A stretch of DNA of 64,000 bases from Siphlonurus alternatus (GCA_949825025.1 OX463784.1:11043431-11107430), one strand, 5' to 3'; positions 24,601-34,377 are shown, counted from the first letter of the stretch. Notes: generated from the sequence alone by a model not told the origin. Numbers and translations: made by a program.

Positions 24601-27153
24601 TCCTGTGAGTAAATTTTATTTTATTATTTTCAGATAATTTCAAGGACGGCAAATTTAGGTATAAATTAAAGTATGACTTTCCGGCGTCAACTAATGCCTC
24701 TTCCTAATAAAAGAATGTAGTCGAAAAAGGAGATGGTCTACAAACACGACCTTGGCAAAACTTTTTACACGTATTTTTCGGACTCTAAAATTTAAAATAT
24801 ACGCATTCTATTCTATTCTAAAAAAAAAAAAAAAAAAATCACCAAACTTTATAGTAAAATTATACCTACTTTCATTGCATATACATGCTCTACTGTATTC
24901 ATTTAAATGCAATAAAAATAATTTATGTTGAAACTCCGTTCTTCAAGTTCTTCAAAATGTTGAATTAAGAATAATCAATACAGTAATAAAAAAAATCAAG
25001 AGGCGTTAATGAAACTCCCCTCTCCCTATTTTACCTAATTTAGTATTTCTTATATCAAAGGCCCACGACTCAAAACTGTCCCCTCCCAAGCCCACTGTCT
25101 GATGCTGCCCTCTGTCTGCAGGTGACTACACCTGCGACAGGATCCACCTGGTGCTGTCTCACCGAATGCGCCACTCGGACGAGCGGCCCTTCTCGTGTCC
25201 TCAGTGTGGCTTTCGTTGCCGCACTCGACCAAACCTCGCTCAGCACCAGAAGTCTCACACTGGCCAGCGTCCCTTTACCTGTGAGTACCTGGGAGATGAG
25301 GGGAATGTAGTAGACGATGATACGAAAAAAAAAAAAAAAAATAGAAGAGGACCAAATTGTAAGGTTATTGTTAAAAAATTGGTGGAAATACCTGCAATGT
25401 GCTCATGTTAGATCTGTAAAATTATATATGGAAAGTAAAGGGGGAGGGGGGACTTTAAAATTAAATACAAGAGTTTTCATTACAGAATGTAAACTTTAAT
25501 TATGTATTTCAACCAAAATATTTAGTTTACTGGGTATAATTTATTTGTTTGTTTATTTACTATGCTTATTTACTGTATTTATTTATTTTTTTGTATATTT
25601 ATGTATTTATTTTTAAACTTTTTTATTTATTTTATTATTTATTTAGTTACCCTGCAAATTTATTCTAGGGAAAAAACTGGATTTTAATGACTAAAAGACA
25701 CACCACTTACTTTGTTTGTCACTGTTACAGTTTCTCTTGTTGTTTCAATGGTAGCAAGTCACAGTCCACTGACATGTCTTCTGTTATTTCAGGCGAGGCA
25801 TGCGGTCGCTCGTTTGGCATGAAGTCCACGCTGGAGCAGCACCTGGCTACACACAGCAGCGACCGACCGTACCTGTGCGACGCCTGCGGGTTCTCCACCA
25901 AGTACCTGAGCCACCTGATTGCCCACAAGAGGATTCACACAGGTGGGGAGCACACAGGTAACATCAGGGTCAGGCATTTGTCCAGTTTGTAGTAGACTTT
26001 GAATGTTTACTGAAGAGAATTAAAACTAAGCATTCATGAATATTTTGTAACTAAAAAAATAATTAAAAATTAACATGTACCTTACATATATTCTTCTATA
26101 TTAATTTATAACATTTATTTATTGTTTGAAGTCCAGCAGTTCAATTTAGTAATTTTCACTACCGGTATCACTGCAGGAATTCATATTTGTTAATTATGCA
26201 TTCTAAGTTAGAACATACTAATTAAAATCTGTTGTTAAACCAATCTATTTGCAACGTAGAATTATTTTAATTTTTATTTCAAAATGTTGAAATATTGCAA
26301 TGTTTATCAATTTAATAATACAGGCTTTGCACATGTGCTTTCTTTTTCTCCATTCAAATAACAACCATCCCTGATTTCATTAAGCTTCTATAGAAACAAA
26401 GAGATGCAAAATACATTATTTTTTCTTCATTAACTTTTAGTTTAGAATATTGGTGCACATATTGATTAACCAAAAGTGTGTAATCAATCCATCAGTTCAA
26501 ACTTTCCTTATAAAATTAATCCCCTTGAGGCTTGCTCATCTTTCCTTTTCTCCATAGGCGAGGTCCACCGTTGCTCATACCCACACTGTCACTACTCCAC
26601 GCCCAAGAAATCTCAGCTCGGCTCTCACATGCGCACACACATGGGCGTCCGACCTCACACATGCACCACTTGCGGCCGAGGATTCCTCGAGAAAAGTCAT
26701 CTGGTACGACACGAGAGAATTCACCTTGAGGACAAGCCGTTCAAATGTGCTCAATGCGACTACGCCAGCTCGAGACGAGACAAACTGAAGGAGCATTTCA
26801 ACCGTCACCATGGACAGAACGCTTCTGCCAAAGTCCCGTATCGTCCTAGACCACCACGGCGGACAAATAAGTACGAGGATATAGATTTGATGATGCCACA
26901 AGTACCACAACAAACAAATTACAACACGTTTGAACAGATGACAGATTTTAGCGTGGCAAAACCAGAAGATATGATGATGAGACACTCGCAGTCTCAGATG
27001 TCACAAGTAGCTACGATGATGTTCAGTGGAAACATACAACAAGCGTACAACGATCATAACGTAGCACAGAGGTCGATGAATAATATGGCAATGCCAAATC
27101 AACATGCAGGTAATGTGGATTATGGTTTGCAACCATGTATGACTTTGTTTTAA
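21122..27153 (+). CDS. BTB-BACK-C2H2 zinc-finger protein, eight exons, 753 aa
   Basis: Joining 21122-21673, 22148-22429, 23051-23174, 23690-23875, 24392-24604, 25122-25280, 25793-25942 and 26558-27153 gives 2262 nt in one frame with GT-AG borders throughout. Residues about 20-125 form a BTB/POZ domain ([25 protein letters not shown]), a dimerisation and corepressor/cullin-binding fold. About 130-275 is a BACK-like helical domain. A low-complexity linker follows to about 390. Nine C2H2 fingers lie at about 392-642 and a Met/Gln/Asn-rich tail follows. This is the layout of a nuclear DNA-binding transcription factor. Start: ATG with A at -3 and G at +4. Fingers 3 and 5 are split by introns. The product is named by domain only; no orthologue is claimed. 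Confidence 0.88.
21735..21872. repeat. Inverted repeat in intron 1
   Basis: GCCTCTGAAAAGTT with AGCCTTGTTAATCACCAT (about 21748-21790) is mirrored at about 21812-21862, around a ~25-bp loop. It looks like a small palindromic MITE lying just downstream of the exon 1 donor, where it could form a hairpin in the pre-mRNA. Confidence 0.65.
22148..22429 (+). CDS. Exon 2: BACK domain
   Basis: 94 codons, phase 0 at both ends; acceptor TTTCAG|AG, donor ACACAG|GTAATG. Residues 185-278. [14 protein letters not shown] and [14 protein letters not shown] resemble the helical repeats of BACK domains in kelch-type and some BTB-ZF proteins. It is markedly more GC-rich than its surroundings. Confidence 0.85.
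23051..23174 (+). CDS. Exon 3: acidic linker
   Basis: 124 nt, phase 0 to phase 1; acceptor GATAG|GAG, donor CCAG|GTAAGT (a strong match). It encodes an acidic, Pro/Gln-rich stretch of about 41 residues ([18 protein letters not shown]...) with no known domain. The call rests on splice sites and frame continuity. Confidence 0.75.
23690..23875 (+). CDS. Exon 4: basic then acidic linker
   Basis: 186 nt, phase 1 at both ends; acceptor TGCCCACAG|TT, donor CCAG|GTGAGG. It encodes an Arg-rich segment ([26 protein letters not shown]) followed by acidic residues. The basic part could be a nuclear localisation signal; this is inference. As a symmetric phase-1 exon it can be skipped without changing frame. 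Confidence 0.75.
24392..24604 (+). CDS. Exon 5: zinc fingers 1-2 and the start of finger 3
   Basis: 213 nt, phase 1 at both ends; acceptor TTACAG|AC, donor TCCT|GTGAGT. Finger 1 is C-x2-C-x12-H-x4-H (CHLCDF...HAATQH) and finger 2 is C-x2-C-x12-H-x3-H (CGVCGH...HMREH). The donor falls inside the codon of the second cysteine of finger 3 (CDSC), so that finger is completed only after splicing. Confidence 0.85.
24690..24820. repeat. Fragment of a dispersed element in intron 5
   Basis: GCCTCTTCCTAATA, then CGACCTTGGCAAAACTTTTTA, then a TTTTTCGG-type end resemble in order the middle of the family A copy at 30222-30570 (CGACCTTGCCAAAACTTTTTA). It is a diverged remnant. Confidence 0.45.
25122..25280 (+). 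CDS. Exon 6: rest of finger 3, finger 4, start of finger 5
   Basis: 159 nt, phase 1 at both ends; acceptor TCTGCAG|GT, donor ACCT|GTGAGT. Splicing restores a Cys codon (T|GT) and gives finger 3 (CDSCDY...HRMRH), followed by finger 4 (CPQCGF...HQKSH) with a canonical TGQRPF linker. The donor again interrupts a zinc-ligand Cys codon, here of finger 5. Confidence 0.85.
25793..25942 (+). CDS. Exon 7: rest of finger 5 and finger 6
   Basis: 150 nt, phase 1 at both ends; acceptor ATTTCAG|GC. It completes finger 5 (CEACGR...HLATH) and encodes finger 6 (CDACGF...HKRIH). The donor used here (ACACAG|GTGGGG) joins to exon 8 as HTGEVHRC, a proper TGE-type linker. A second donor 15 bases downstream (ACACAG|GTAACA, exon end 25957) keeps the frame and would add five residues to that linker. 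Confidence 0.82.
26558..27153 (+). CDS. Exon 8: fingers 7-9, C-terminal tail and stop
   Basis: 596 nt starting in phase 1; acceptor TCCATAG|GC. Finger 7 is unusual (C-x4-C: CSYPHC); fingers 8 (CTTCGR) and 9 (CAQCDY) are canonical, with linkers MGVRPH and LEDKPF. The ~110-residue tail is basic/proline-rich at first (YRPRPPRRT), then Met-, Gln- and Asn-rich. Stop TAA at 27151-27153. The last codons and the stop appear to lie within a foldback insertion: without it the frame would end after CMT at a TGA. Confidence 0.85.
27135..27145. other. 11-bp direct repeat, left copy (probable target duplication)
   Basis: ATGTATGACTT, identical to 29151-29161, on either side of the 2-kb foldback. This copy overlaps the final codons of the zinc-finger gene. 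Confidence 0.6.
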
Positions 27154-27932
27154 TTTTTAACTTACAATGAGGAATTTGTATGCGTGAATCTGATTGGCTT
27201 AATCGAAAGAGGGGGCTGAGAAATACATGTGTGAATTTTATGCGAATTTTTTGAGCACTGCAAGTATGCTCAAATGCATATTTAAAAGATGCACTTTACC
27301 TGGAGGCGATGGCGCATCGCCAGTGACGTCATCGCTATGTCAGGTTCGGTTCACTATAGATATGCATACCTGTACGCACCTGCATAACAGGTAGCCAATC
27401 AAAAACAATCTAGCCAAAATTCAAAATTTCAAATGCCTAGCTTATGAGTTTTAAAACTTAAAAAATGCACATTATTCCATATACGCGTACTGTAAAAACA
27501 CACTGGGAGATAAGTAATATTACAAACGTACCTTTCATCATATTTAAATAATAGAAATTGTTTCGCAAATAGTTTCATTTAATTGAAGAGAAGAAGCAAT
27601 CGATGCAATATCAAGTCCTGCCACCAACTTTTCTGTTTAAATTATTGGCGCGTCATGCATCAATCAGCCAATAAAAATGTGTAAATTTATCATACTGGAC
27701 TCCTTCCGTATCTGCTGATTATCTATTGAATTATTTTATTAAACCTAAAACTGAGCCTCTTTTCTTATCTACGAAGATAGTAGGATGCCGTAGGATTCAA
27801 TATTTAACTTTATTAAGACCCTTGAATCATAATTTATCAATGTCTTTTCAACCCCCTGTTTGCTGCTGCTGAAACCAGAAACGGAAGGATTGAAAAATAA
27901 ATAAAGTTTTAATTTCAACATTTCTATAACGC

Positions 27933-28004
27933 CTGTACGTGGTCGAGTGGAAAAGCACTCGCCTTCCATGCAAGAGGTGAAGAGTTCGAATCTCCTCTGG
28001 TTCA
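27933..28004 (+). pseudogene. tRNA-Gly(TCC)-like sequence in the left arm
   Basis: A-box TGGTCGAGTGG, an anticodon arm CTCGC-CTTCCAT-GCAAG (anticodon TCC, one stem mismatch) and a B-box-like GAGTTCGAATC are correctly spaced. The acceptor stem does not pair, so it is not a functional tRNA but a tRNA-derived Pol III promoter, as in a SINE head. Confidence 0.65.
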
Positions 28005-28291
28005 TTTTACATTTTTAGTAGCACGAAGAATTAATTCAAACGTACGGGGTAAAATAATCTTATTTTTTCTTACAATATAATCATGTTATACTATTATAAG
28101 TCACACTTTTTCATATAAATACGCACTTACAAAAACTTTGCAAAAAAAAAAAAAAAAAAAGCAAAAACCAAACAAAAAAAGCGTTTCATTCAATGATAGA
28201 AAAATTAATAAGAAATTATAAACAAAACTATTTTACCCCGTTTGAGTTAAAAATATGAAATAAACTTCTTCGTGCTACTAAAAATGTAAAC

Positions 28292-28365
28292 TGAACCGGG
28301 GGAGATTTGAACCCTTCACCTCTTGCATGGAAGGCGAGTGCTTTTCCACTCGACCACGTACAGGC
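28292..28365 (-). pseudogene. tRNA-Gly(TCC)-like sequence in the right arm
   Basis: Inverted copy of 27933-28004 with the same A-box and anticodon loop; here the B-box is GGGTTCAAATC, closer to consensus. The two Pol III-like promoters point towards each other across the loop. Confidence 0.65.
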
Positions 28366-29150
28366 GTGTTGGAAAAGTTGAAATTAAAACTGTATTTATT
28401 TTTCAATCCTTCCGTTACTGGTTTCAGCAGCAGCAAACAGGGGGTTGAAAAGACATTGATAAATTATGATTCAAGGGTCTTAATAAATTTAAATATTGAA
28501 TCCTACGGCATCCTACTATCTTCGTAGATAAGAAAAGAGGCTCAGTTTTAGGTTTAATAAAATAAATCAATAGATAATCAGCAGATACGGAAGGAGTCCA
28601 GTATGTTAAATTTACACATTTTTATTGGCTGATTGATGCATGACGCGCCAATAATTTAAACAGAAAAGTTGGTGGCAGGACTTGATATTGCATCATTTGC
28701 ATCGATTGCATCTTCTCTTCAATTAAATGAAACTATTTGCGAAACAATTTCTATTATTTAAATATGATGAAAGGTACGTTTGTAATATTACTTATCTCCC
28801 AGTGTGTTTTTACAGTACGCGTATATGGAATAATGTGCATTTTTTAAGTTTTAAAACTCATAAGCTAGGCATTTGAAATTTTGGCTAGATTGTTTTTGAT
28901 TGGCTACCTGTTATGCAGGTGCGTACAGGTATGCATATCTATAGTGAACCGAACCTGACATAGCGATGACGTCACTGGCGATGCGCCATCGCCTCCAGGT
29001 AAAGTGCATCTTTTAAATATGCATTTGAGCATACTTGCAGTGCTCAAAAAATTCGCATAAAATTCACACATGTATTTCTCAGCCCCCTCTTTCGATTAAG
29101 CCAATCAGATTCACGCATGCAAATTCCTCATTTTCCTGGTGAAATTTTGT

Positions 29151-29161
29151 ATGTATGACTT
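29151..29161. other. 11-bp direct repeat, right copy (probable target duplication)
   Basis: ATGTATGACTT followed by GA. Joined to the upstream coding frame it would give a TGA stop straight after Cys-Met-Thr, suggesting this is where the ancestral 3'UTR resumes. Confidence 0.6.
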
Positions 29162-29556
29162 GAATAGAAAACCTTTGTGATTTTTATTTCTTGCAAAAAT
29201 GGATAGAGGACTTATAGATTGTTAATAATTGTATTAAAGTAAAAAAAAAAAAAAAAAAAAAACTCAAATTTAGGTCAGAGACGTCTAGATTTCAGAATGA
29301 TGGACTAGAAATCTTGAAAACAGAAATTGAAAATGGAGCTGTTACGAGAAAGCTGTGACCTTATATAAGACTTAAAAATATTAATATTAAATAACTTAAA
29401 GTCCTCTATCTATATTTAAAATAAAAAAAATATACATGTCGGTTCTTGAAATATTTAGCCAATGGTTTGCAGTGGTAAAAAAAAAAAATTATTTAAAAAC
29501 TACATTGTTATTAATCTTAATGGTAAATGCTGAGCATTCATCTAATAGTCTTTCTA

Positions 29557-29595
<39 letters not shown>

Positions 29596-30221
29596 CTTGA
29601 AGTGTGCACTTGATTTTTTTTTCTTATAATATTAAAGTGTTTCAAATTTTGGAATGTTTTTGAGCGATATAAAATGCCATACTTTGAATTTTTTAAATTG
29701 TTGACAATTTTCTTTAAAGATGAAAGCTGGTAAAAATAATGTTTACATTGTAAGAAATAATATACAACTAGAAAATGACAGCTTGATTAATTTTAAAAGT
29801 ACTAACTCATTGCAAAAAAAAAATATAAATAAATAAAAATAACAAATCTGCAAATACGTAATCAGTAAGTCTATAATGTTAATTTAAATTAATTTCAATC
29901 TCAGTCCTTTTGTACATCTAAAAAAATGAAATTATCTTTACATTTCCCAAGTACATGGATGTTGTTATATAATTACATAATAATATTTAGTAGGCCATAT
30001 TAAAGTTTTGCCTGACATGTTTATTAAAAAAATGTATTTATTCTATTTATTATTGAATTTAATTGTAAGACTCACTTATTTTAAATAGAATCTCATTGTG
30101 ATTTACTTAAATCAATAATTGTCTTTTTATTATTGTTATTACAGAATGTTTAATTATCATTGCTGTATTTGTAATTCTACTTTTGTCTACCAAAGACCAC
30201 ATCATATATTATTATATCATT
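29162..30221. other. Non-coding, probable ancestral 3'UTR/downstream region of the BTB-ZF gene
   Basis: AT-rich with an A-tract near 29241, a (TTA)n tract and several AATAAA-type signals (for example near 29828-29836). No coding content. The start (about 29190-29210) has a short match to the left arm of family A (TTGCAAAAATGGATAGAGG). Confidence 0.45.
29558..29594 (+). repeat. (TTA)n microsatellite
   Basis: About 12 uninterrupted trinucleotide units. Confidence 0.9.
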
Positions 30222-30570
30222 ATAATGGTAACGGAGTACCAACCTCAATTTTTTTATTGCAGAAATGGATAGAGGGTGCAAAGTTATGCTACTCTGTTTT
30301 TTTGTTTTTTTTTTTTTTTTAGGTTTTTTAGAGCCCGCGCGGCAACTATTTTTTAAAAATTATTGAAAGTGCAGAAAAAGTGCTGCCTCTTGCCGCCTCT
30401 CTTAATATGAGATAGGATCCAAAAGGGACGTGGATTCGAACCCGACCTTGCCAAAACTTTTTAGCAAAACTTCCCGGTCCCTAAAAAATCTGAAAAAAAT
30501 CAGAGTAACATAACTTTTCATCCTCTATCCATTTCTGCTATAAAAAAATTTGAGGTCGATACTTCACTGC
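30222..30570. mobile_element. Palindromic MITE, family A
   Basis: The arms read GGAGTACCAACCTCAA, TTGCAGAAATGGATAGAGG and GCAAAGTTATGCTACTCTG on the left, mirrored at 30500-30565 (AACATAACTTTTCATCCTC, TTTGAGGTCGATACTTC). The middle is less symmetric and contains a B-box-like GGATTCGAACCC. Same family as 36395-36705 and 55409-55741. Confidence 0.75.
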
Positions 30571-30770
30571 AAAGGAGTCAAAATTCAGGAATTGTCTGAT
30601 GTCTTCCATCCAGGATTGTGTTGGAGGACAGGAAGACAAAGTTTGTGATGTCTGACAAGCTAGCTGTGTCTATAATGGAATTTAGACAAGTCTCTATTAT
30701 TTGGAGTGGACTTATGGTGATCGATGATGTTAATATTTGTGATCAGCTGGATTTGCAATCAATAGAGTAA

Positions 30771-31130
30771 CAACCTAAAAATATATATATATATATATAT
30801 TGCAGAAATGAATAGAGGGTGCAAAGTTATCCCACTCTGATGATTTTTTTCAGACTTTTTACAGACCATGAATTATTTTTAAAATATTATTGAATATCTA
30901 TATTTTATGACGTTCACAAGGAGGCAAGTCCTATCCTTTTCTTAAAGAGTGCCGATCTCGTGATGCCATAAAGTGGGCTTTCAGTATTTTTAAATTATGT
31001 TTCCCGGACTGTAAAATATTTGAAAAAATCAGAGTAGCTTATAGGCCTGTTCGTACACCGAGCAGGGTTTACAAACAGGCCCTATATAACTTTGCATATA
31101 TCCTCTAGCTATTCATGAGATATTGTATTT
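30771..31130. mobile_element. Palindromic MITE, family A, diverged
   Basis: The left arm (TTGCAGAAATGAATAGAGGG, AAGTTATCCCACTCTGA) and right arm (AATCAGAGTAGC ... TAACTTTGCAT ... TCCTCTAGCTATTCATG) are recognisable. The left tip is overrun by an (AT)n tract. A 39-bp insertion interrupts the right arm at 31044-31082. Confidence 0.65.
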
Positions 31131-32167
31131 TGCCCAGATGTATATGATTTACTAAATTTGGAAAGAACCCCAATAATAAATTGTCTTTATACTCTACTGC
31201 ATTATTGTGCTGTTGTTTTGTTTAAATTTTATATGGTCTTTGGTATTTTTGTGAAATAAGTCATCAAAGTTTTTATTGGAATATATTGTAATTATCTCTT
31301 TTTGTTTAAAAAATAAAATGAAATGTTTTGAATGCTCGCTTGAATCTTTTAGAAGTTTTGCATTATTAATTTTGTTACTATTGATATTTATGAAGTGCTT
31401 AATTGTTACTCGCAGCTGTTTTTGTTAATTTAATTATTAACACTCGTCTTGTTATAAAAAAAAAATGTTAATTTTTTTGAATTTGTGATATGATATATGT
31501 GATTTTGAATAATATTAATGACGTTTTTCTCCTAAAATGTATTAAAACTTTTAGCATTTATAAATGTATAATAATTTATCTAGTCTATTATGTATCTCTC
31601 ATTGCAATAAATGTGTTCTCATTAATTGAAAAAAAAATAATGAAGTGTTTTTTGATTATTATAAAAAAATTGTAGTTCGAATCCTTTCAGTTTATTAACT
31701 TATTTAAAATTTCCTGTGTATAATTACACAACTCATAAATATTTTAATAATTCACCTCCTGATATTATTTTAATTGTCAACTATAATTAAAATAAAGTTT
31801 AGATTAGATCAGTTTTTAACTCAATCATTTTTATTGTGAATCTGAACGATCTGAAGTTGTTTTACATGATTTTGAAATTAGAGTCAATTTTATTAGTAGT
31901 ACTAAAAATTCGTAATAGATGGCGTTAGTAGTAAAATTTCGACGTTGAGAAATAAATGGCGTACTGGAATGGTGAGTGTTGTGTTTTTTTCCCTTTATTT
32001 TTTAACTTTTTTGATTAACACTTAATTTAAAGGATGTGAACGGATAAAACAATTAATAATAAAGTATTTCTTACTTACAATTAAAGACTATTAATTTATA
32101 TTAAGATAGAAATAAGCTTAATATTGATGAGGCAGCACCGTCGCTGCGAGATTGGCCTACATTCGTA
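31131..32167. other. Non-coding, no feature seen
   Basis: AT-rich with no recognisable gene, repeat family or RNA. A few short open frames without domain content. Confidence 0.5.
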
Positions 32168-32334
32168 TCAGTCGAGTTTTAGCACCCGTGGAGACAACAT
32201 CTTAGGAATATTCAAGATTTCTTTGGATTTAACCGGTGTTATTTAGTTTTAATCGTGCAGCATACATTACCGGATCGTTATAAATAGTTGTCATCATATT
32301 TTAAGCGCCATGTCAACTCTGATTTGCTGTTAAA
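32168..32334 (+). promoter_or_regulatory. Possible initiator/DPE promoter and 5'UTR exon
   Basis: TCAGTC at 32168-32173 matches the arthropod initiator. Counting its A as +1, ACATCT at +28 to +33 fits the downstream promoter element consensus. A strong donor (AAA|GTGAGT) follows at 32335. Together these could be a non-coding first exon of a plus-strand gene, for example the one with an exon at 61566. The only ATG in it opens a seven-codon frame. Pattern matches this short arise by chance, so this is tentative. Confidence 0.25.
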
Positions 32335-33161
32335 GTGAGTATTTTGAGCTGTTCCTCCAATGTTTTTTTTTTCTTCTTTTTTATACCGGTATAAACAGAC
32401 TCTGCTGGCTCTTTATTTCGGGCTCACTGGTCTTGTTTATTACCGGTAATAGCAGGAAAATTCTTGTTAAATCATGTGATGTGTGGGCAAATATTAAATA
32501 TTTTAATATTAATTACTGTATATTAAAGTTTTTTGATGAAAAGTGGATCTTTAATTAAAATGATTTTAGAGGGAAATTTATTAATGTTACATGGATAATC
32601 TAATTATAATGAACGAATACTGTATGCAGCAGGAAGCAGGATTGGGTAGTTCGGTACGCAAATGTAGATCAATCCTCCCCTTTTTTAGGTTCGCTCCAAG
32701 CTCCAAGCCCCATACAAATTAGACTTTTTATTTTTTATTAGCTTCTCAACTGAACCCTACTATAGAGTACTGGCCACAATTAGGTGACTGAATTTTTAAC
32801 CTCCCGGCTTTTCCTAGACTTCCTTGATCATAACTTTTTTTAGGAAACAAATGAGATAACTATAAGCATTAAATTTACATTCCTCTTATGCATATGTGTG
32901 GAATGTGGATGTCTCTCGGTTTGCGCGGTTTGTGGACATAATTTTCAATAGAATTAACTAAAGCACAAAAATTAATATTCACCTATATAGCTGCCTGCAT
33001 AAGTGCAGTGAAAAAAAAATGCATACAGTAAAAACTACTCTATTGATTGGACTTTAATAATAAAAAGTTCTAGGAGCTGTGAGAACTCCAGGTAGTATAT
33101 TTCGAGCAGTTTGTACCGGTTATTAATTACTGGTATATAATACTCCAATTTTTTAGAGTAC

Positions 33162-33582
33162 TGTTGATGCGAATTGTACTGTATATGCGAATGCGATATT
33201 GTAATTTTTAATGACTTATTCTTATTCTCAAGGATTTTCTGAGGTTATACATATACATACAAAATCCTTGCTTATTCTAGAGTACTAGCTGTTGGTGCGA
33301 ATTGCACTGTATATATATTATGCGAATGCGATATTGTAATTTGACTAATGCCGGTATTACACGATACAATTTTTCTGATTATTATATACAATTTTTCCTT
33401 ACAAGAAAATTTAATCTCCATTTGTTTGTAATGAGAGGAAATTTTCTTGCAAGGAAAAATTGTATACAATAATACAATAATCAGAAAAATTGTATCGTGT
33501 AATATAGGCTTAACTTTCATTCTAAAGGATTTTGTATATAACCTGAGGTTATACATATACATATAAAATCCTTGCTTATTCT
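33162..33582 (+). repeat. ~120-bp tandem duplication, second copy interrupted by a MITE
   Basis: The first copy (about 33162-33281) and second copy (33282-33582) share GCGAATTG(T/C)ACTGTATAT, GCGAATGCGATATTGTAATT, AAGGATTTT and GAGGTTATACATATACATA. The second copy is longer because a ~162-bp MITE sits at 33349-33510. Confidence 0.75.
33349..33510. mobile_element. MITE family B, 162 bp, TAA target duplication
   Basis: Near-complete palindrome with tips GCCGGTATTACACGATAC and (reversed) GCCTATATTACACGATAC. TAA flanks both sides (33346-33348, 33511-33513). A 3-bp TWA duplication is typical of PIF/Harbinger elements. The intact first copy of the local duplication shows the empty site. Confidence 0.75.
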
Positions 33583-34377
33583 ACTGAAAACTAAACATTT
33601 GGAACAACTATTATTCTGCATACTGTTTAATTAATTAAATACTTTAAATATACACATCCGTACTCAGAATTTCGAGTTCTAAGAAAATGTTATTCTACAA
33701 AACGTATTTTTTGTTGTGAACTTGTGCGCTACCGAGTATTCACTTTAATTGTGGTAATTGAAGGAAACCTTTAAAGGGACCTACTTAAAAAAAAAACGAT
33801 AATTAGTGTCCTTTACCTTGGGGTTATTTTTAAATATGACACCTGCGCCAATATTATTTATATCTCTGGACCCTGTAGTCCCCCTACACCATAGTACAGT
33901 ATGTACAGTAATATAGTTCAACATTTCGTCAGTGTCAAATTTACTATAATCAAACCTCCGTTTGATCTTTTGTTTTTTCTCTATATTTATTTTTATACCC
34001 TTTGTAATTTTAGAATTAAAAAAAAAAAATCAGATGTATAAAATACTTTGGCAGTTTTTGATGCTCTAGCATGACTCACCAGCTCATGCTGACAATTAAC
34101 TAATGGGAGCTACACCTCGGAACATCACGAACTTTACTCCTGCCTCATTTGCTAGCGCTTCAGCTTCAGACAAATAAAAAATCGTTATTACGGAACTTGC
34201 TGTCAGGATTTTGAGTAAAAAAGCACAGTCCAGTAAAAAATAATTAGCATTTCGTGATATAGAAAAAACTCAACATAAGGTAAACCTAATTTCCTGGGAC
34301 TTAACGTAACGATAAGTTTTTACTGTAAGATAAGATTGCAATTTTGGGTTGGGTAAGAAAAGCACCCATGTCCCCAA

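Larger units (their letters stand above)
27146..29150. mobile_element. 2-kb foldback element (family F) at the 3' end of the BTB-ZF gene
   Basis: Inverted arms of about 890 bp (about 27167-28055 and 28220-29133) around a ~160-bp AT-rich loop with an A-tract. Shared arm landmarks are AATGAGGAATTTG, TGCATACCTGTACGCACCTG, ATTGGCGCGTCATGCATCAA and the tRNA-like segment. Each arm has TGACGTCA. Subterminal AATCGAAAGAGG and GTGAATTTTATGCGA match the small foldback at 3424-3871. The outermost ~20 bp are not clearly symmetric. An 11-bp direct repeat flanks it, in the 9-11 bp range of MULE-type elements. The first AATAAA after the gene's stop is inside the left arm (27670-27675). Confidence 0.85.

Noticed and set aside
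27933..28004. Functional tRNA-Gly gene
   Set aside because: A-box, anticodon arm and B-box are present but the acceptor stem does not pair and it lies within a transposon arm; called as a tRNA-derived relic.
27769..28527. Similar small open frames (MEGECFSTRPRTG...) in both foldback arms
   Set aside because: Mirror copies across the tRNA-like segment of an inverted repeat; not coding.
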